From Curtobacterium sp. MCBD17_035 (lineage in GTDB: Bacteria; Actinomycetota; Actinomycetes; Actinomycetales; Microbacteriaceae), in assembly GCF_003234815.2 (NCBI RefSeq), contig NZ_CP126279.1, positions 1,426,001-1,490,000 of the forward strand: a DNA stretch of 64,000 nucleotides. The letters are read 5' to 3'. The notes under the pieces are model-generated. The model was not told where the DNA came from, did not search any database, and worked only from the letters and a program-made list of their open reading frames with translations. Positions 35,791 through 43,522 of this stretch are shown here, piece after piece (the first letter of the stretch is position 1; every line of letters begins with the position of its first letter). Made by a program: the position numbers and the translations under genes.

Positions 35791-36786
35791 TCAGATCCGG
35801 CGCGTCGACGCGCGGACCGCGGCCCGCACGGGGTTCGGCGGGGTCACGGGCGCGTCCGGCGCGGCCCCGGGCAGCCCCGCCAGGAGCTTCTCGATGAGGT
35901 ACCGGCCCTCACCGGCGAAGTCGACCGTGACGGTGGTCAGTGCGGGGACGAGGTACCGTGCCTCGTCGAGGTCGTCGCCGCCCATGACGCTGAGGTCGGC
36001 GGGCACCACGACCCCGTCGGCGGCGGCCGCCGAGAGGAGCCCGATCGCCATGCTGTCGTTGCCCGTCGCGATCGCCGTGACGGACCGTTCCTCGGCGGTC
36101 AACCGTCGCCACGCCGCGTGCCCGGAGCCGGCGGACCAGTCGCCGGCGTGCTGCCAGACGAGTTCGCCGCCGCCCTGCCGGAAGCACCGGGCGAAGCCCT
36201 CCGACCGCTCGACCGCGGCGATCCAGTCGACCGGGCCGCTGAGGTAGCCGACGCGCCGGTGCCCGAGCTCGAGCAGGTGCTCGGCGGCGAGGCGGCCGGC
36301 TTCCTCGCTGACGGTCGGGCCACCCGGGAACGACTCGATGCGCGAGTCGATGACCACCGGGACGCTCGCGGCGTGGCTCTGGATGCGTTCGAGCATCAGC
36401 TCGGTCTGTGCCGTCGCCAGGATCCCCACCACCTGGTGCCCAGTCGCCACGGCCAGGGCCTCGTCGATCGCGTCGCGGTCGAGGTCCGCCGTGATCACCA
36501 CGTCGAGCACGTACCCGCGCTCCTGCGCCGTCTGCGTCGCCCCGGCGAGCATGCGGGCCGGCCCCGTGTAGTCGATGTGGTGGGCGAGCACCGCGATCCG
36601 GTTCGAGCGGCGGGCGCGGAGCAACCGAGCGGCGGAGTTCGGCCGGTACTGCAGCTCGTCGAGCGCCGTCTTGACCTTCGTGCGCGTCTCCGGCCGGATG
36701 CCCTCGAAGCCCGACAGGTAGCGGCTCACGGTCTGGTGCGACACGCCCGCGAGCCGTGCGACGTCGTAGATCGTCGGGGCCTTCAT
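35791..36786 (-). CDS. LacI-family regulator of the beta-galactoside operon
   Basis: A 331-residue repressor. The helix-turn-helix is TIYDVARLAGVSHQTVSRYL (residues 5-24), followed by the hinge (PNSAARLLRARRS) and effector-binding domain. It resembles LacI/GalR-type regulators of beta-galactosides. The ATG at 36784-36786 starts the conserved HTH directly; the upstream open frame has no homology. It lies in the same direction just upstream of the operon, and the strong palindrome at 35673 sits between the two. No second copy of that palindrome was seen upstream of the regulator. Confidence 0.93.
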   Translation of the reverse strand: MKAPTIYDVARLAGVSHQTVSRYLSGFEGIRPETRTKVKTALDELQYRPNSAARLLRARRSNRIAVLAHHIDYTGPARMLAGATQTAQERGYVLDVVITADLDRDAIDEALAVATGHQVVGILATAQTELMLERIQSHAASVPVVIDSRIESFPGGPTVSEEAGRLAAEHLLELGHRRVGYLSGPVDWIAAVERSEGFARCFRQGGGELVWQHAGDWSAGSGHAAWRRLTAEERSVTAIATGNDSMAIGLLSAAAADGVVVPADLSVMGGDDLDEARYLVPALTTVTVDFAGEGRYLIEKLLAGLPGAAPDAPVTPPNPVRAAVRASTRRI

Positions 36787-36931
36787 CGGGGTGCCGTCTG
36801 CCGCATGGGGACAGGGTAATGGCCCGCGTCCGATCCCCGGCGCGCGTCCGAGCGGGCGGGTCACCCGGTCGAGACCGTCGACGACCGTTGCCGTCGAGCT
36901 CGCGGGACCCCTCAGTTGATCACGCGGCCAG

Positions 36932-36967
36932 CGTGACGGACGGGAGGCGGACCTCCCGTCCGTCACG
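36932..36967. terminator. Perfect hairpin downstream of the azoreductase
   Basis: A 16 bp perfect stem (36932-36947 with 36952-36967) with a four-base loop CGGA, 30 bp past the azoreductase stop and ahead of the lacI-type gene. No U-tract follows. The rest of the 210 bp interval shows nothing distinctive. Confidence 0.8.
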
Positions 36968-36997
36968 TCGTCGCCGGTGACGGCGGGTGCTGGGGCG

Positions 36998-37654
36998 TCA
37001 GGCCGCCGCGGCCCGCCGCGTCGCCAGGGTGCGGCCGTGCTCCCGGGCGCGCTCCTCGGCGGCCGCGCGGAGCTGGTCGGCGAGCTCGGTGAACTGGTCG
37101 AGCGCGGGGTTGACGCCGACGAGCGTGAACTCGCGCGTGACGACCTCGAGGTCGAGCTGCCAGACGTCCTCCAGGATGCGGCGCATCCACGCCGTCGCGT
37201 GGTCCCAGCCCTCGCGTGGCGTGCCGGCGGCGTAGTTCCCGCCCTGCACGGTCACGAGCACAGCGGGTTTGCCGGCGGTGACCGGGGTCTGGCCGGGCGC
37301 CATCCGCGGGTCCGTGATGACGAGGTCCACGTAGGTCTTGAAGTGCTGCGAGACGCCGAAGTTGTACAGCGGGACGGCGAACAACAGGGCGTCCGCGTCG
37401 GCGAGCTCGTCGGTCAGGGTCGCGGCGAGTTCGACCGCGGTGCGCTGCTCGGGGGTGCGTGCGTCCTCCGGTGTCATGGACGCGGCGACGGCACTCGCCC
37501 AGCTGTCGGCAGGGATCGGGTCGACGCCCAGGTGACGGCGGACGACCTCGGCTGCCGGGTCACCGGCCGTCCACTCCTGCTCGACGATGTCGGCGAGGGC
37601 ACGACTGGTGGATCCTTCGACTCGGATGCTGGCGTCGAGACGGAACAGGGACAT
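36998..37654 (-). CDS. azoR: FMN-dependent NADH-azoreductase / quinone reductase
   Basis: A 218-residue flavodoxin-fold reductase of the AzoR group. It starts with the typical LFRLDASIRVEGSTSRALAD phosphate-binding segment. Further blocks are ADALLFAVPLYNFGVSQHFK and VTVQGGNYAAGTPREGWDH. The family reduces quinones by two electrons and azo dyes with NAD(P)H and FMN; quinone detoxification is the likely role. The ATG at 37654 has a strong AGGAGG-like ribosome site. It is divergent from an HxlR/DUF24 regulator with an N-terminal cysteine, the same arrangement as quinone-sensing YodB-type systems. Confidence 0.88.
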   Translation of the reverse strand: MSLFRLDASIRVEGSTSRALADIVEQEWTAGDPAAEVVRRHLGVDPIPADSWASAVAASMTPEDARTPEQRTAVELAATLTDELADADALLFAVPLYNFGVSQHFKTYVDLVITDPRMAPGQTPVTAGKPAVLVTVQGGNYAAGTPREGWDHATAWMRRILEDVWQLDLEVVTREFTLVGVNPALDQFTELADQLRAAAEERAREHGRTLATRRAAAA

Positions 37655-37693
37655 GGGACTCCTCCTGGTCGGCAGCGGGGCACGTCGCCCTCG

Positions 37694-37745
37694 GTTACTG
37701 CACGTAACGGGTGTACCCTGCTGAGGTCGGTCACTGCAAACGACC
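37694..37745. promoter_or_regulatory. Candidate HxlR-family operators between azoR and hxlR-type gene
   Basis: GTTAC and GTAAC (37694-37698, 37704-37708) flank TGCAC, a perfect inverted repeat. At 37729-37745 a second imperfect site has GGTC and GACC arms and shares nine of ten bases (GGTYACTGCA) with the first. TTAC/GTAA cores are common for DUF24 regulators. Confidence 0.55.
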
Positions 37746-37853
37746 CTCTGTTACCGCGGAGTGACCGACCCCGTCGCTTCGGCCCCCACGTGCCCGTGCA
37801 GCCCGCTGGGATGCAGGCGCCGAGGCCGCCCGACCACCAGCAGGAGGACCACC

Positions 37854-38285
37854 GTGACCGACACCCGGGACGCCGCACTCGAGCAGGACCGGATCATGCG
37901 GTCGCTGCCCACGATGAGCCGGCTCTGCACCGAGCACGACCCGGAGGTGTTCCGGTCCCTCCTCGCCCGGATCGGCGACAAGTGGACGCTCCTCGTCATC
38001 GGCGTGCTCGGCGAACGTCCGCACCGGTTCACGGAACTGGCCGACGTCATCCCGAGCATCTCACGGCGCATGCTCACGGTCACGCTCCGGGCGCTCGAGC
38101 GCGACGGTCTCGTCCAGCGCGAGGTGTTCGCCGAGGTGCCGCCACGCGTCGTGTACGACCTCACCGCGCTCGGCCGGTCGCTGCAGACGGTCGTGCTGAC
38201 GCTCGGGGAATGGGTGCGCGAACACCAGGACGTCATCGTCGCGCAGCGCCGGACGTTCGACGAGCGCACCGCCGCCACCGACTGA
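37854..38285 (+). CDS. HxlR/DUF24-family winged-helix regulator, possible quinone sensor
   Basis: A 143-residue winged-helix regulator. The core reads RIGDKWTLLVIGVLGERPHRFTEL, then SISRRMLTVTLRALERDGLV, and the wing VPPRVVYDLTALGRSL. Cys25 lies 19 residues ahead of the conserved GDKW tryptophan, comparable to the redox-active N-terminal cysteine of YodB-type members. It is the only cysteine in the protein, so intermolecular disulfide or S-alkylation sensing is plausible. The start is GTG at 37854 with AGGAGG at 37842-37847; an upstream in-frame start would run through the intergenic sites. Divergent from the azoreductase. Confidence 0.9.
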   Translation: MTDTRDAALEQDRIMRSLPTMSRLCTEHDPEVFRSLLARIGDKWTLLVIGVLGERPHRFTELADVIPSISRRMLTVTLRALERDGLVQREVFAEVPPRVVYDLTALGRSLQTVVLTLGEWVREHQDVIVAQRRTFDERTAATD

Positions 38286-38399
38286 CACCGCGGCGGCAAT
38301 CTCCGAGGTCACTGGGATGTTCGTCCCGGCCCGTGCCCCCGCCTCGGGGTCGGCCTACCGTCTGGCCTGCACAGCAACCGTGGAACGCAAGGAGCAGGC

Positions 38400-38855
38400 A
38401 TGAGCCAGATCATCGAGACCATCGACGTCGACGTCCCCGTCTCCGTCGCCTACAACCAGTGGACCCAGTTCGAGGAGTTCCCGAAGTTCCTCGACGAGGT
38501 CGAGTCGATCACGCAGGCGACCCCGACCCTCACCGAGTGGAAGATCAAGGTCGGTCCGGTCGAGCGCACCTTCGAGGCGAACATCACGGAGCAGCACCCC
38601 GACGAGCGTGTCGCCTGGAACAGCACCGGCGGCGAGATGGACCACGCGGGCGTCGTGACGTTCCACAAGCTCTCGGACACGACCACGCGCGTCACCGTGC
38701 AGCTCGACTGGGAGCCCACCGGTCTCCTCGAGAAGGTCGGCGGCGCGGTCGGCGCCGGCAGCCACGCGGTCAAGAAGGACCTGAAGAACTTCAAGGAGTA
38801 CATCGAGTCGAAGGGCGCCCCGGACGGCGCCTGGCGCGGCGACGTGCAGGCCTGA
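38400..38855 (+). CDS. SRPBCC / polyketide-cyclase-like protein
   Basis: A 151-residue START-like (SRPBCC) protein. It begins with ETIDVDVPVSVAYNQWTQFEEFPKFL, the pattern of the cyclase/dehydrase group, followed by beta strands (TEWKIKVGPVERTFEANITEQ, RVTVQLDWEPTGLLEKVGG) and the C-terminal helix (VKKDLKNFKEYIESK). Stand-alone members are often abundant stress or lipid-binding proteins, not true cyclases, and there are no polyketide genes nearby. The ATG at 38400 follows AAGGAG. It ends in a hairpin. Confidence 0.88.
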   Translation: MSQIIETIDVDVPVSVAYNQWTQFEEFPKFLDEVESITQATPTLTEWKIKVGPVERTFEANITEQHPDERVAWNSTGGEMDHAGVVTFHKLSDTTTRVTVQLDWEPTGLLEKVGGAVGAGSHAVKKDLKNFKEYIESKGAPDGAWRGDVQA

Positions 38856-38868
38856 CGATCCTCCCGCC

Positions 38869-38900
38869 CGACGCCCGGCCGCAGCAGCGGTCGGGCGTCG
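38869..38900. terminator. Hairpin terminator after the SRPBCC gene
   Basis: CGACGCCCG (38869-38877) pairs with CGGGCGTCG (38892-38900). Inner pairs 38879-38882 with 38887-38890 extend the stem past one mismatch. It lies between convergent genes, 13 bp after the stop. No U-tract. Confidence 0.65.
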
Positions 38901-38942
38901 CGCGCGTCCGGGTGCCGCTCGCCAGGGAGCTCGTGGCCCGGG

Positions 38943-39803
38943 TCACCGCCCGAGTGCGGCCAGCTCAGCCCGATTCGCCGCGCCGGCCTTGCGGAGCAGG
39001 TTCGACACGTGGAACTTCACCGTGTTCTCACTGATGCCGAGCTCGCGCGCGATCGACCGGTTGCGAGCGCCGGATGCCACGAGTCGCAGGACCTCGCGCT
39101 CCCGTCGGCTCAGGGCCACGACCGCGTCGAGCGGCTCCGGCTCCGCGGGCGGGTCGAGGGGGAGCACCACGGACAGCTCCGAGCCCCAGCCCGCCGTCGA
39201 GGACACCGCGAAGCGACCGTCGAGTGCCGTCACCCGCTCTGCGATGGGGCGGAGTACGTCGTCGTGCTCCGTCAGCGTCCCGGCACCGTCGTCGCGGATG
39301 TCGACGAGCAGGTTCCGCCCGTCGCAGTCCCACTGGATCCGCACGCGGTGGGACTCGCCCGCGTCGACGAGCGCGAGCACGGCACTGCGGACGATGGCCC
39401 GCGCCGCGTGCGCGACCTCACCCGGGAGCGCCCGACCGGTCGCGGGCGGTTCGACGAACTGCACGGACAGGTCACCGAACCGCACCAGCGGCCGCAGGTC
39501 GGTCTGGAGGCGCGCGAAGGCCCCGACGACCGGCTCCAGCACGCGGTTCCGCTGATCGTCCGTCGCCGTGCGGATCGCCACCAGGGCGTTCGCGGCGATC
39601 TCGGTCGCGACGGTCCTGGCCGCGCGGTCGTCGAGCCGCTCGGAGCGGAGCACCGCCAGCAAGGACTCGAGCGTCACGCCGTGCTGGTCCACGAGCTCGG
39701 AGAGGTCGCGGCCGGCGCGGGTCGCGGCGGCGCGAGTGGCGACCACGAGCGTGTCGGCACCGGTCTCGGCGTCGGGGTCGGCGTCCTGGTCGGTGACGGG
39801 CAT
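38943..39803 (-). CDS. Degenerate HATPase-like domain fused to LuxR-type DNA-binding domain
   Basis: A 286-residue one-piece regulator. Residues about 40-115 are helical. Residues about 130-220 resemble the ATPase of NarL-type histidine kinases, including VDIRDDGAGTL (G1-like box) and GRFAVSSTAGWGSELSVVLPL. The N-box asparagine is not visible: the helix reads HAARAIVRSAVLALVDAGES. No phosphorylatable His is evident. The C-terminus (about 228-286) is a LuxR/GerE helix-turn-helix: LSRREREVLRLVASGARNRSIARELGISENTVKFHV. It therefore looks like a kinase whose ATPase has become a sensor or dimer module controlling DNA binding directly. No receiver domain. Target unknown. Confidence 0.82.
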   Translation of the reverse strand: MPVTDQDADPDAETGADTLVVATRAAATRAGRDLSELVDQHGVTLESLLAVLRSERLDDRAARTVATEIAANALVAIRTATDDQRNRVLEPVVGAFARLQTDLRPLVRFGDLSVQFVEPPATGRALPGEVAHAARAIVRSAVLALVDAGESHRVRIQWDCDGRNLLVDIRDDGAGTLTEHDDVLRPIAERVTALDGRFAVSSTAGWGSELSVVLPLDPPAEPEPLDAVVALSRREREVLRLVASGARNRSIARELGISENTVKFHVSNLLRKAGAANRAELAALGR

Positions 39804-39905
39804 GGGCCGACCCTACCCGGACCTGCCGGACCCACTCGTTCGGGTAGGCGTACCCGTGCGCCGGGGGAGTGACCCATCCGGCCCCGGGCGAGGAGCATCG
39901 TGGTG

Positions 39906-40499
39906 ATGACGGACACCACCACGCCGGCGCGCGCCCTCCGCGCCATCTCCGACGAACTCCGCGCCGCCGCGGACGCCGTCGTCACGACCGCCGACGCGGA
40001 CGCCGCTGCCGGCACCGGGCTCGACGCCGTCGCGGCGCTCCTCGACGACGCCGACCGCGTGTTCGTCCACGGCGCGGGCCGGTCGGGGCTCGCCCTCCGC
40101 ATGACGGCGATGCGACTCATGCACCTCGGTCGGACGGTCCACGTCGTGGGCGACGTCACGACGCCCGCGATCCGGTCCGGTGACGTCCTGCTCACCGCCA
40201 GTGGCTCGGGCACCACCACGGGCATCGTCCGCGCCGCCACCACCGCTCGCGAGGGCGGGGCCCGGGTCGCGGTGATCACCACGGTCGCGGCGTCCCCGCT
40301 CGCCGACCTCGCCGACGCCGTCGTCCTGGTGCCGGCTCCCGAGAAGCAGGCGCACGGCAACGGCGCCTCGATCCAGTACGCGGGCGGCCTCTTCGAGCAG
40401 GTCGTCGTGCTCGTCGGGGACGCCCTCTTCCACGCGGCGTGGCAGCGCTCCGGGATCCCCGCCGCGGATCTCTGGCCCCGGCACGCCAACCTCGAATGA
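39906..40499 (+). CDS. hxlB: 6-phospho-3-hexuloisomerase (PHI)
   Basis: Converts D-arabino-3-hexulose 6-phosphate to fructose 6-phosphate, the second step of the ribulose monophosphate pathway. The 197-residue SIS-domain protein has VFVHGAGRSGLALRMTAMRLMHLG near residue 50, then DVLLTASGSGTTTGIV and the C-terminal DALFHAAW segment. Start choice: ATG at 39906 lies 10 bases from the AGGAG at 39891-39895; GTG at 39900 or 39903 is also possible. It is followed 56 bp downstream by the synthase gene, so formaldehyde and ribulose 5-phosphate metabolism are linked in one unit. Cytoplasmic. Confidence 0.93.
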   Translation: MTDTTTPARALRAISDELRAAADAVVTTADADAAAGTGLDAVAALLDDADRVFVHGAGRSGLALRMTAMRLMHLGRTVHVVGDVTTPAIRSGDVLLTASGSGTTTGIVRAATTAREGGARVAVITTVAASPLADLADAVVLVPAPEKQAHGNGASIQYAGGLFEQVVVLVGDALFHAAWQRSGIPAADLWPRHANLE

Positions 40500-40555
40500 C
40501 CCTCCCGCCGACCACCCGCACCCACCCCACGGACCACCAGAGAAGAGGAACCACC

Positions 40556-41179
40556 ATGCAGCTCCAGGTCGCCATGGACGTGCTGACCACCGAGGACGCG
40601 CTCGCGCTCGCCGGCAAGGTCGCCCCGCACGTCGACATCATCGAACTCGGGACGCCGCTCATCAAGAGCGCCGGGCTCGCGGCCATCACCGCGGTGAAGG
40701 AGGCGCATCCCGACAAGACGGTGTTCGCCGACCTCAAGACGATGGACGCCGGCGAACTCGAGGCGGACATCGCCTTCCAGGCCGGCGCCGACCTCGTCAC
40801 CGTCCTCGGTGTCGCGGGTGACAGCACCATCACCGGCGCCGTCGCCGCCGCGACGAAGCACGGCAAGGGGGTCGTCGCCGACCTCATCGGCGTGCCCGAC
40901 AAGGCCGCACGAGCCAAGGAGGTCGTCGCGCTCGGCGTGACGTTCGTCGAGATGCACGCCGGCCTCGACGAGCAGGCCGAGCCGGGCTTCACGTTCGACA
41001 CCCTGCTCGACGACGGCAAGGCCGGAGGTGTGCCGTTCTCGGTCGCGGGCGGCGTCTCCACGGACACGATCGGTGCCGTGCAGGACGCGGGCGCCACCGT
41101 CGCGGTCGCCGGCGGGGCGATCTACTCGGCCGACGACCCTGCCGCGGCTGCTGCCGCCCTGCGCGCCGCCATCCACTGA
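40556..41179 (+). CDS. hxlA: 3-hexulose-6-phosphate synthase (HPS)
   Basis: Joins formaldehyde and ribulose 5-phosphate to 3-hexulose 6-phosphate, or runs in reverse to make ribulose 5-phosphate. The 207-residue TIM barrel of the OMP decarboxylase superfamily begins QLQVAMDVLTTEDAL, has IIELGTPLIKSAG, the catalytic FADLKTMDAGELEAD and the phosphate-binding VAGGVSTDT and VAGGAIYSADDP loops. The ATG at 40556 follows AAGAGGA. Together with hxlB it forms a complete two-gene formaldehyde-fixing module; no methanol or methylamine oxidation genes are seen, so detoxification is likelier than methylotrophy. Confidence 0.95.
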   Translation: MQLQVAMDVLTTEDALALAGKVAPHVDIIELGTPLIKSAGLAAITAVKEAHPDKTVFADLKTMDAGELEADIAFQAGADLVTVLGVAGDSTITGAVAAATKHGKGVVADLIGVPDKAARAKEVVALGVTFVEMHAGLDEQAEPGFTFDTLLDDGKAGGVPFSVAGGVSTDTIGAVQDAGATVAVAGGAIYSADDPAAAAAALRAAIH

Positions 41180-41206
41180 GCGACGCGCGGACCGCGCTCG
41201 GAACGG

Positions 41207-41248
41207 ACACGAGGACCCGCCGCCCCATCGGGCGGCGGGTCCTCGTGT
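41207..41248. terminator. Strong terminator after hxlA
   Basis: A perfect 19 bp stem (41207-41225 with 41230-41248) with loop CATC. It lies 27 bp after the hxlA stop and 71 bp from the kup stop, between convergent genes, so it can serve both. No U-tract follows. Confidence 0.88.
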
Positions 41249-41319
41249 CGGTTCCCCGGTCGGCAGGCCCGGCCAGCGCGCCGCGCGGGGGCCGTGAACC
41301 GCTGGACGGTCAGCCTCGA

Positions 41320-43272
41320 TCAGACGTCGACGTCGCTGCCCATCGTCACGGTGCTGTTCGAGGGGAGGCCGAAGCGTGCGCTCGGGTTGGCGGCGTTCTG
41401 CGCGAGCGCCACGAACAGCTTCTTGCGCCAGCGCATCATGCCCCGGCCGTGGCCGGTCCGGAGTGCGCCGCGCGAGACGAAGTACGAGGCGCGTTCCACG
41501 GCGTCCGGGTCGAGCGAGAGCACGTCGGCGACGCACGCTCGACGGAGTGCGACCGGGAGGTTCGGCTCGTCGGAGAACCCGAACTTGATCGTCAGGTGCT
41601 CGATGCCGTCGTCGGAGTAGCCGAGGTCGTCGAACGTGTAGGCCTTCGACGCGGGCACGTGCGGGACGTTCGCGGTCTGCACCGAGACGATGAGCACGTG
41701 GTGGTGGAGCACGTGGTTGTGCTCGAAGTTCGCGCGGAGCGCCAACGGCGTCGTGTCCTTGTTCGGGTGCGGGAACACGGCGATCCCGTCGACCCGCGGG
41801 GGGTCCTCGGACCGGACGCGGTCGATGAAGTCGGCGAGTGAGCCCTCCTTCTGGTTCCGCTCGTCGGTCACGAGCTGCCGCCCGCGACGCCAGGTCGTCA
41901 TGACGGTGATGACGGCGGCGGCGATGAGGAGCGGCACCCAACCGCCGTGGAGGACCTTCGACAGGTTCGCGGCGAGGAACGTCAGCTCGAGACCGCCGAA
42001 GACGACCGCGGCCAGGACGATCTGCCAGCGATGCCAGTTGAACAGCGGCCGGGCGACGATGAGCAGGAGCACCGAGTCGACGACGAGCGCGCCGGTCACC
42101 GACACCCCGTACGCCGTGGCCAGGCGCTCCGACGACCGGAACGCGAGCATCACGGCGATGACGCCGACGAACAGCAGCGCGTTCACGGCGGGCAGGTAGA
42201 TCTGGCCGCCCTCGCGCTCGGAGGTCTGCCGGACGGTCAGCGGCGGGAGCAGACCGAGCTGCATCGCCTGACGCGAGAGTGAGAACGCACCGGAGATGAC
42301 CGCCTGGCTCGCGATGACGGTCGCTGCGGTCGCGAGCACGACCACGGGGATCCGCGCCCAGTCCGGGAACAGCAGGAAGAACGGGTTCTGGCGTGCGGTC
42401 GGGTCGCGCAGGATGAGCGAGGCCTGGCCGAGGTAGTTCAGCGTCAGCGCCGGGAACACGACGAAGAACCACGCGCGGCGGATCGGCGGCGCCCCGAAGT
42501 GCCCCATGTCCGCGTAGAGCGCCTCGGCACCGGTGATGACGAGGACCACCGCACCCATCGCGACGAAGGTGATGGTCGGGTGGGCGAACACGAAGGCGAA
42601 CGCGTACGTGGGGGACAGGCCGATGAGCACCGAGGGGTCACGCACGATCATGCCGACGCCCGCGACCGCGAGGACGAGGAACCAGAGGAGCATGATCGGC
42701 CCGAACAACGTGCCGACACGGCCGGTGCCGAAGCGCTGCACGGCGAACAGCCCGGCGAGGATCACCCCGGCGATCGGGACGACGAGGTGTGCGACGCCCG
42801 GGGCGGCGACCTCGAGTCCCTCGACCGCGGACAGCACGCTCACCGCCGGGGTGATGATGGAATCGCCGTAGAACAGGGCGACGCCGATGATCCCGATGAG
42901 GATGAAGACCCCCACCCGGCCGGAGCGCTTGGCGAACAGCCGACGAGCGAGCGCGGCGAGGGCCATGACGCCGCCTTCGCCGTTGTTGTCGGCACGCATG
43001 AGGATCGTCACGTACTTGATCGAGACGACGACCGTCACGCTCCAGAACATGACCGAGATGACGCCGTAGACGTCGTCCGGGGTGGGGCGGACCGCCCCGT
43101 TGTCGATCGTGAACACCGTGCGGAGTGCGTAGAGCGGGCTCGTGCCGATGTCGCCGAAGACGACGCCGAGTGCCGTCAGGGCCAACGCGGCGAGACCGCG
43201 TCCGCCGTGTCCGCCCGATGTCGTCTCGGTGCTCTCGGTGCTCTCGGGTGCGGACGTGCGGGTGTCTGTCAC
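41320..43272 (-). CDS. kup: Kup-family potassium uptake transporter
   Basis: Proton-coupled K+ uptake protein of 650 residues, about the usual length. The signature GVVFGDIGTSPLYALRTVF is near residue 37. About twelve helices follow to residue 450, including LFYGDSIITPAVSVLSAVEGL and ALYADMGHFG. A cytoplasmic C-terminal domain of about 190 residues ends the protein. Start GTG at 43270-43272 behind AGGAG. A hairpin lies in its leader. It is divergent from uppP. Confidence 0.95.
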   Translation of the reverse strand: MTDTRTSAPESTESTETTSGGHGGRGLAALALTALGVVFGDIGTSPLYALRTVFTIDNGAVRPTPDDVYGVISVMFWSVTVVVSIKYVTILMRADNNGEGGVMALAALARRLFAKRSGRVGVFILIGIIGVALFYGDSIITPAVSVLSAVEGLEVAAPGVAHLVVPIAGVILAGLFAVQRFGTGRVGTLFGPIMLLWFLVLAVAGVGMIVRDPSVLIGLSPTYAFAFVFAHPTITFVAMGAVVLVITGAEALYADMGHFGAPPIRRAWFFVVFPALTLNYLGQASLILRDPTARQNPFFLLFPDWARIPVVVLATAATVIASQAVISGAFSLSRQAMQLGLLPPLTVRQTSEREGGQIYLPAVNALLFVGVIAVMLAFRSSERLATAYGVSVTGALVVDSVLLLIVARPLFNWHRWQIVLAAVVFGGLELTFLAANLSKVLHGGWVPLLIAAAVITVMTTWRRGRQLVTDERNQKEGSLADFIDRVRSEDPPRVDGIAVFPHPNKDTTPLALRANFEHNHVLHHHVLIVSVQTANVPHVPASKAYTFDDLGYSDDGIEHLTIKFGFSDEPNLPVALRRACVADVLSLDPDAVERASYFVSRGALRTGHGRGMMRWRKKLFVALAQNAANPSARFGLPSNSTVTMGSDVDV

Positions 43273-43302
43273 CGACCGTCGCTCCTGTTCCTGGGTCGTG
43301 GG

Positions 43303-43324
43303 GGATCCGTCGTGGCGACGGACC
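43303..43324. other. Hairpin in the kup leader
   Basis: GGATCCGTCG (43303-43312) pairs with CGACGGACC (43316-43324), one bulge, loop TGG. It lies 31 bp upstream of the kup start. It is too small for a c-di-AMP (ydaO) riboswitch and I see no such architecture in the remaining 250 bp interval. Confidence 0.35.
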
Positions 43325-43522
43325 GCCGCTCATCCTCTCACCGGTCGGGGTGCGCGTCCGCCGCGTACGACGATCGCCCAGCCCGTGTCCGCTGACGGCG
43401 GACCGTCGAGCGGTCGTCCCGGGAACGGCGGACGCTCCCGGGGCCGGGAGGCATCGTCGGCTCCGACGCCGAGCCGAGCACGGTGGGCGGTTTCTGGGGA
43501 GATCCGTGATGGAGTGTCCGGC

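Noticed and set aside
38400-38855. Polyketide cyclase in a biosynthetic cluster
   Set aside because: The fold fits, but no polyketide synthase or tailoring gene is nearby, and stand-alone members are usually stress proteins.
37854-41179. HxlR-family gene as regulator of the hxlBA formaldehyde genes
   Set aside because: The name matches Bacillus HxlR, but it is 1.6 kb away and divergent from an azoreductase, with sites only between those two genes. Family name alone is not evidence.
39674-42472. Long minus-strand frame (about 930 codons) spanning hxlB, hxlA and kup
   Set aside because: Low-complexity translation in the wrong frame, overlaps three well-supported genes.
43273-43522. c-di-AMP (ydaO) or other riboswitch ahead of kup
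   Set aside because: Only a small hairpin is seen; the interval lacks the size and multi-helix architecture.
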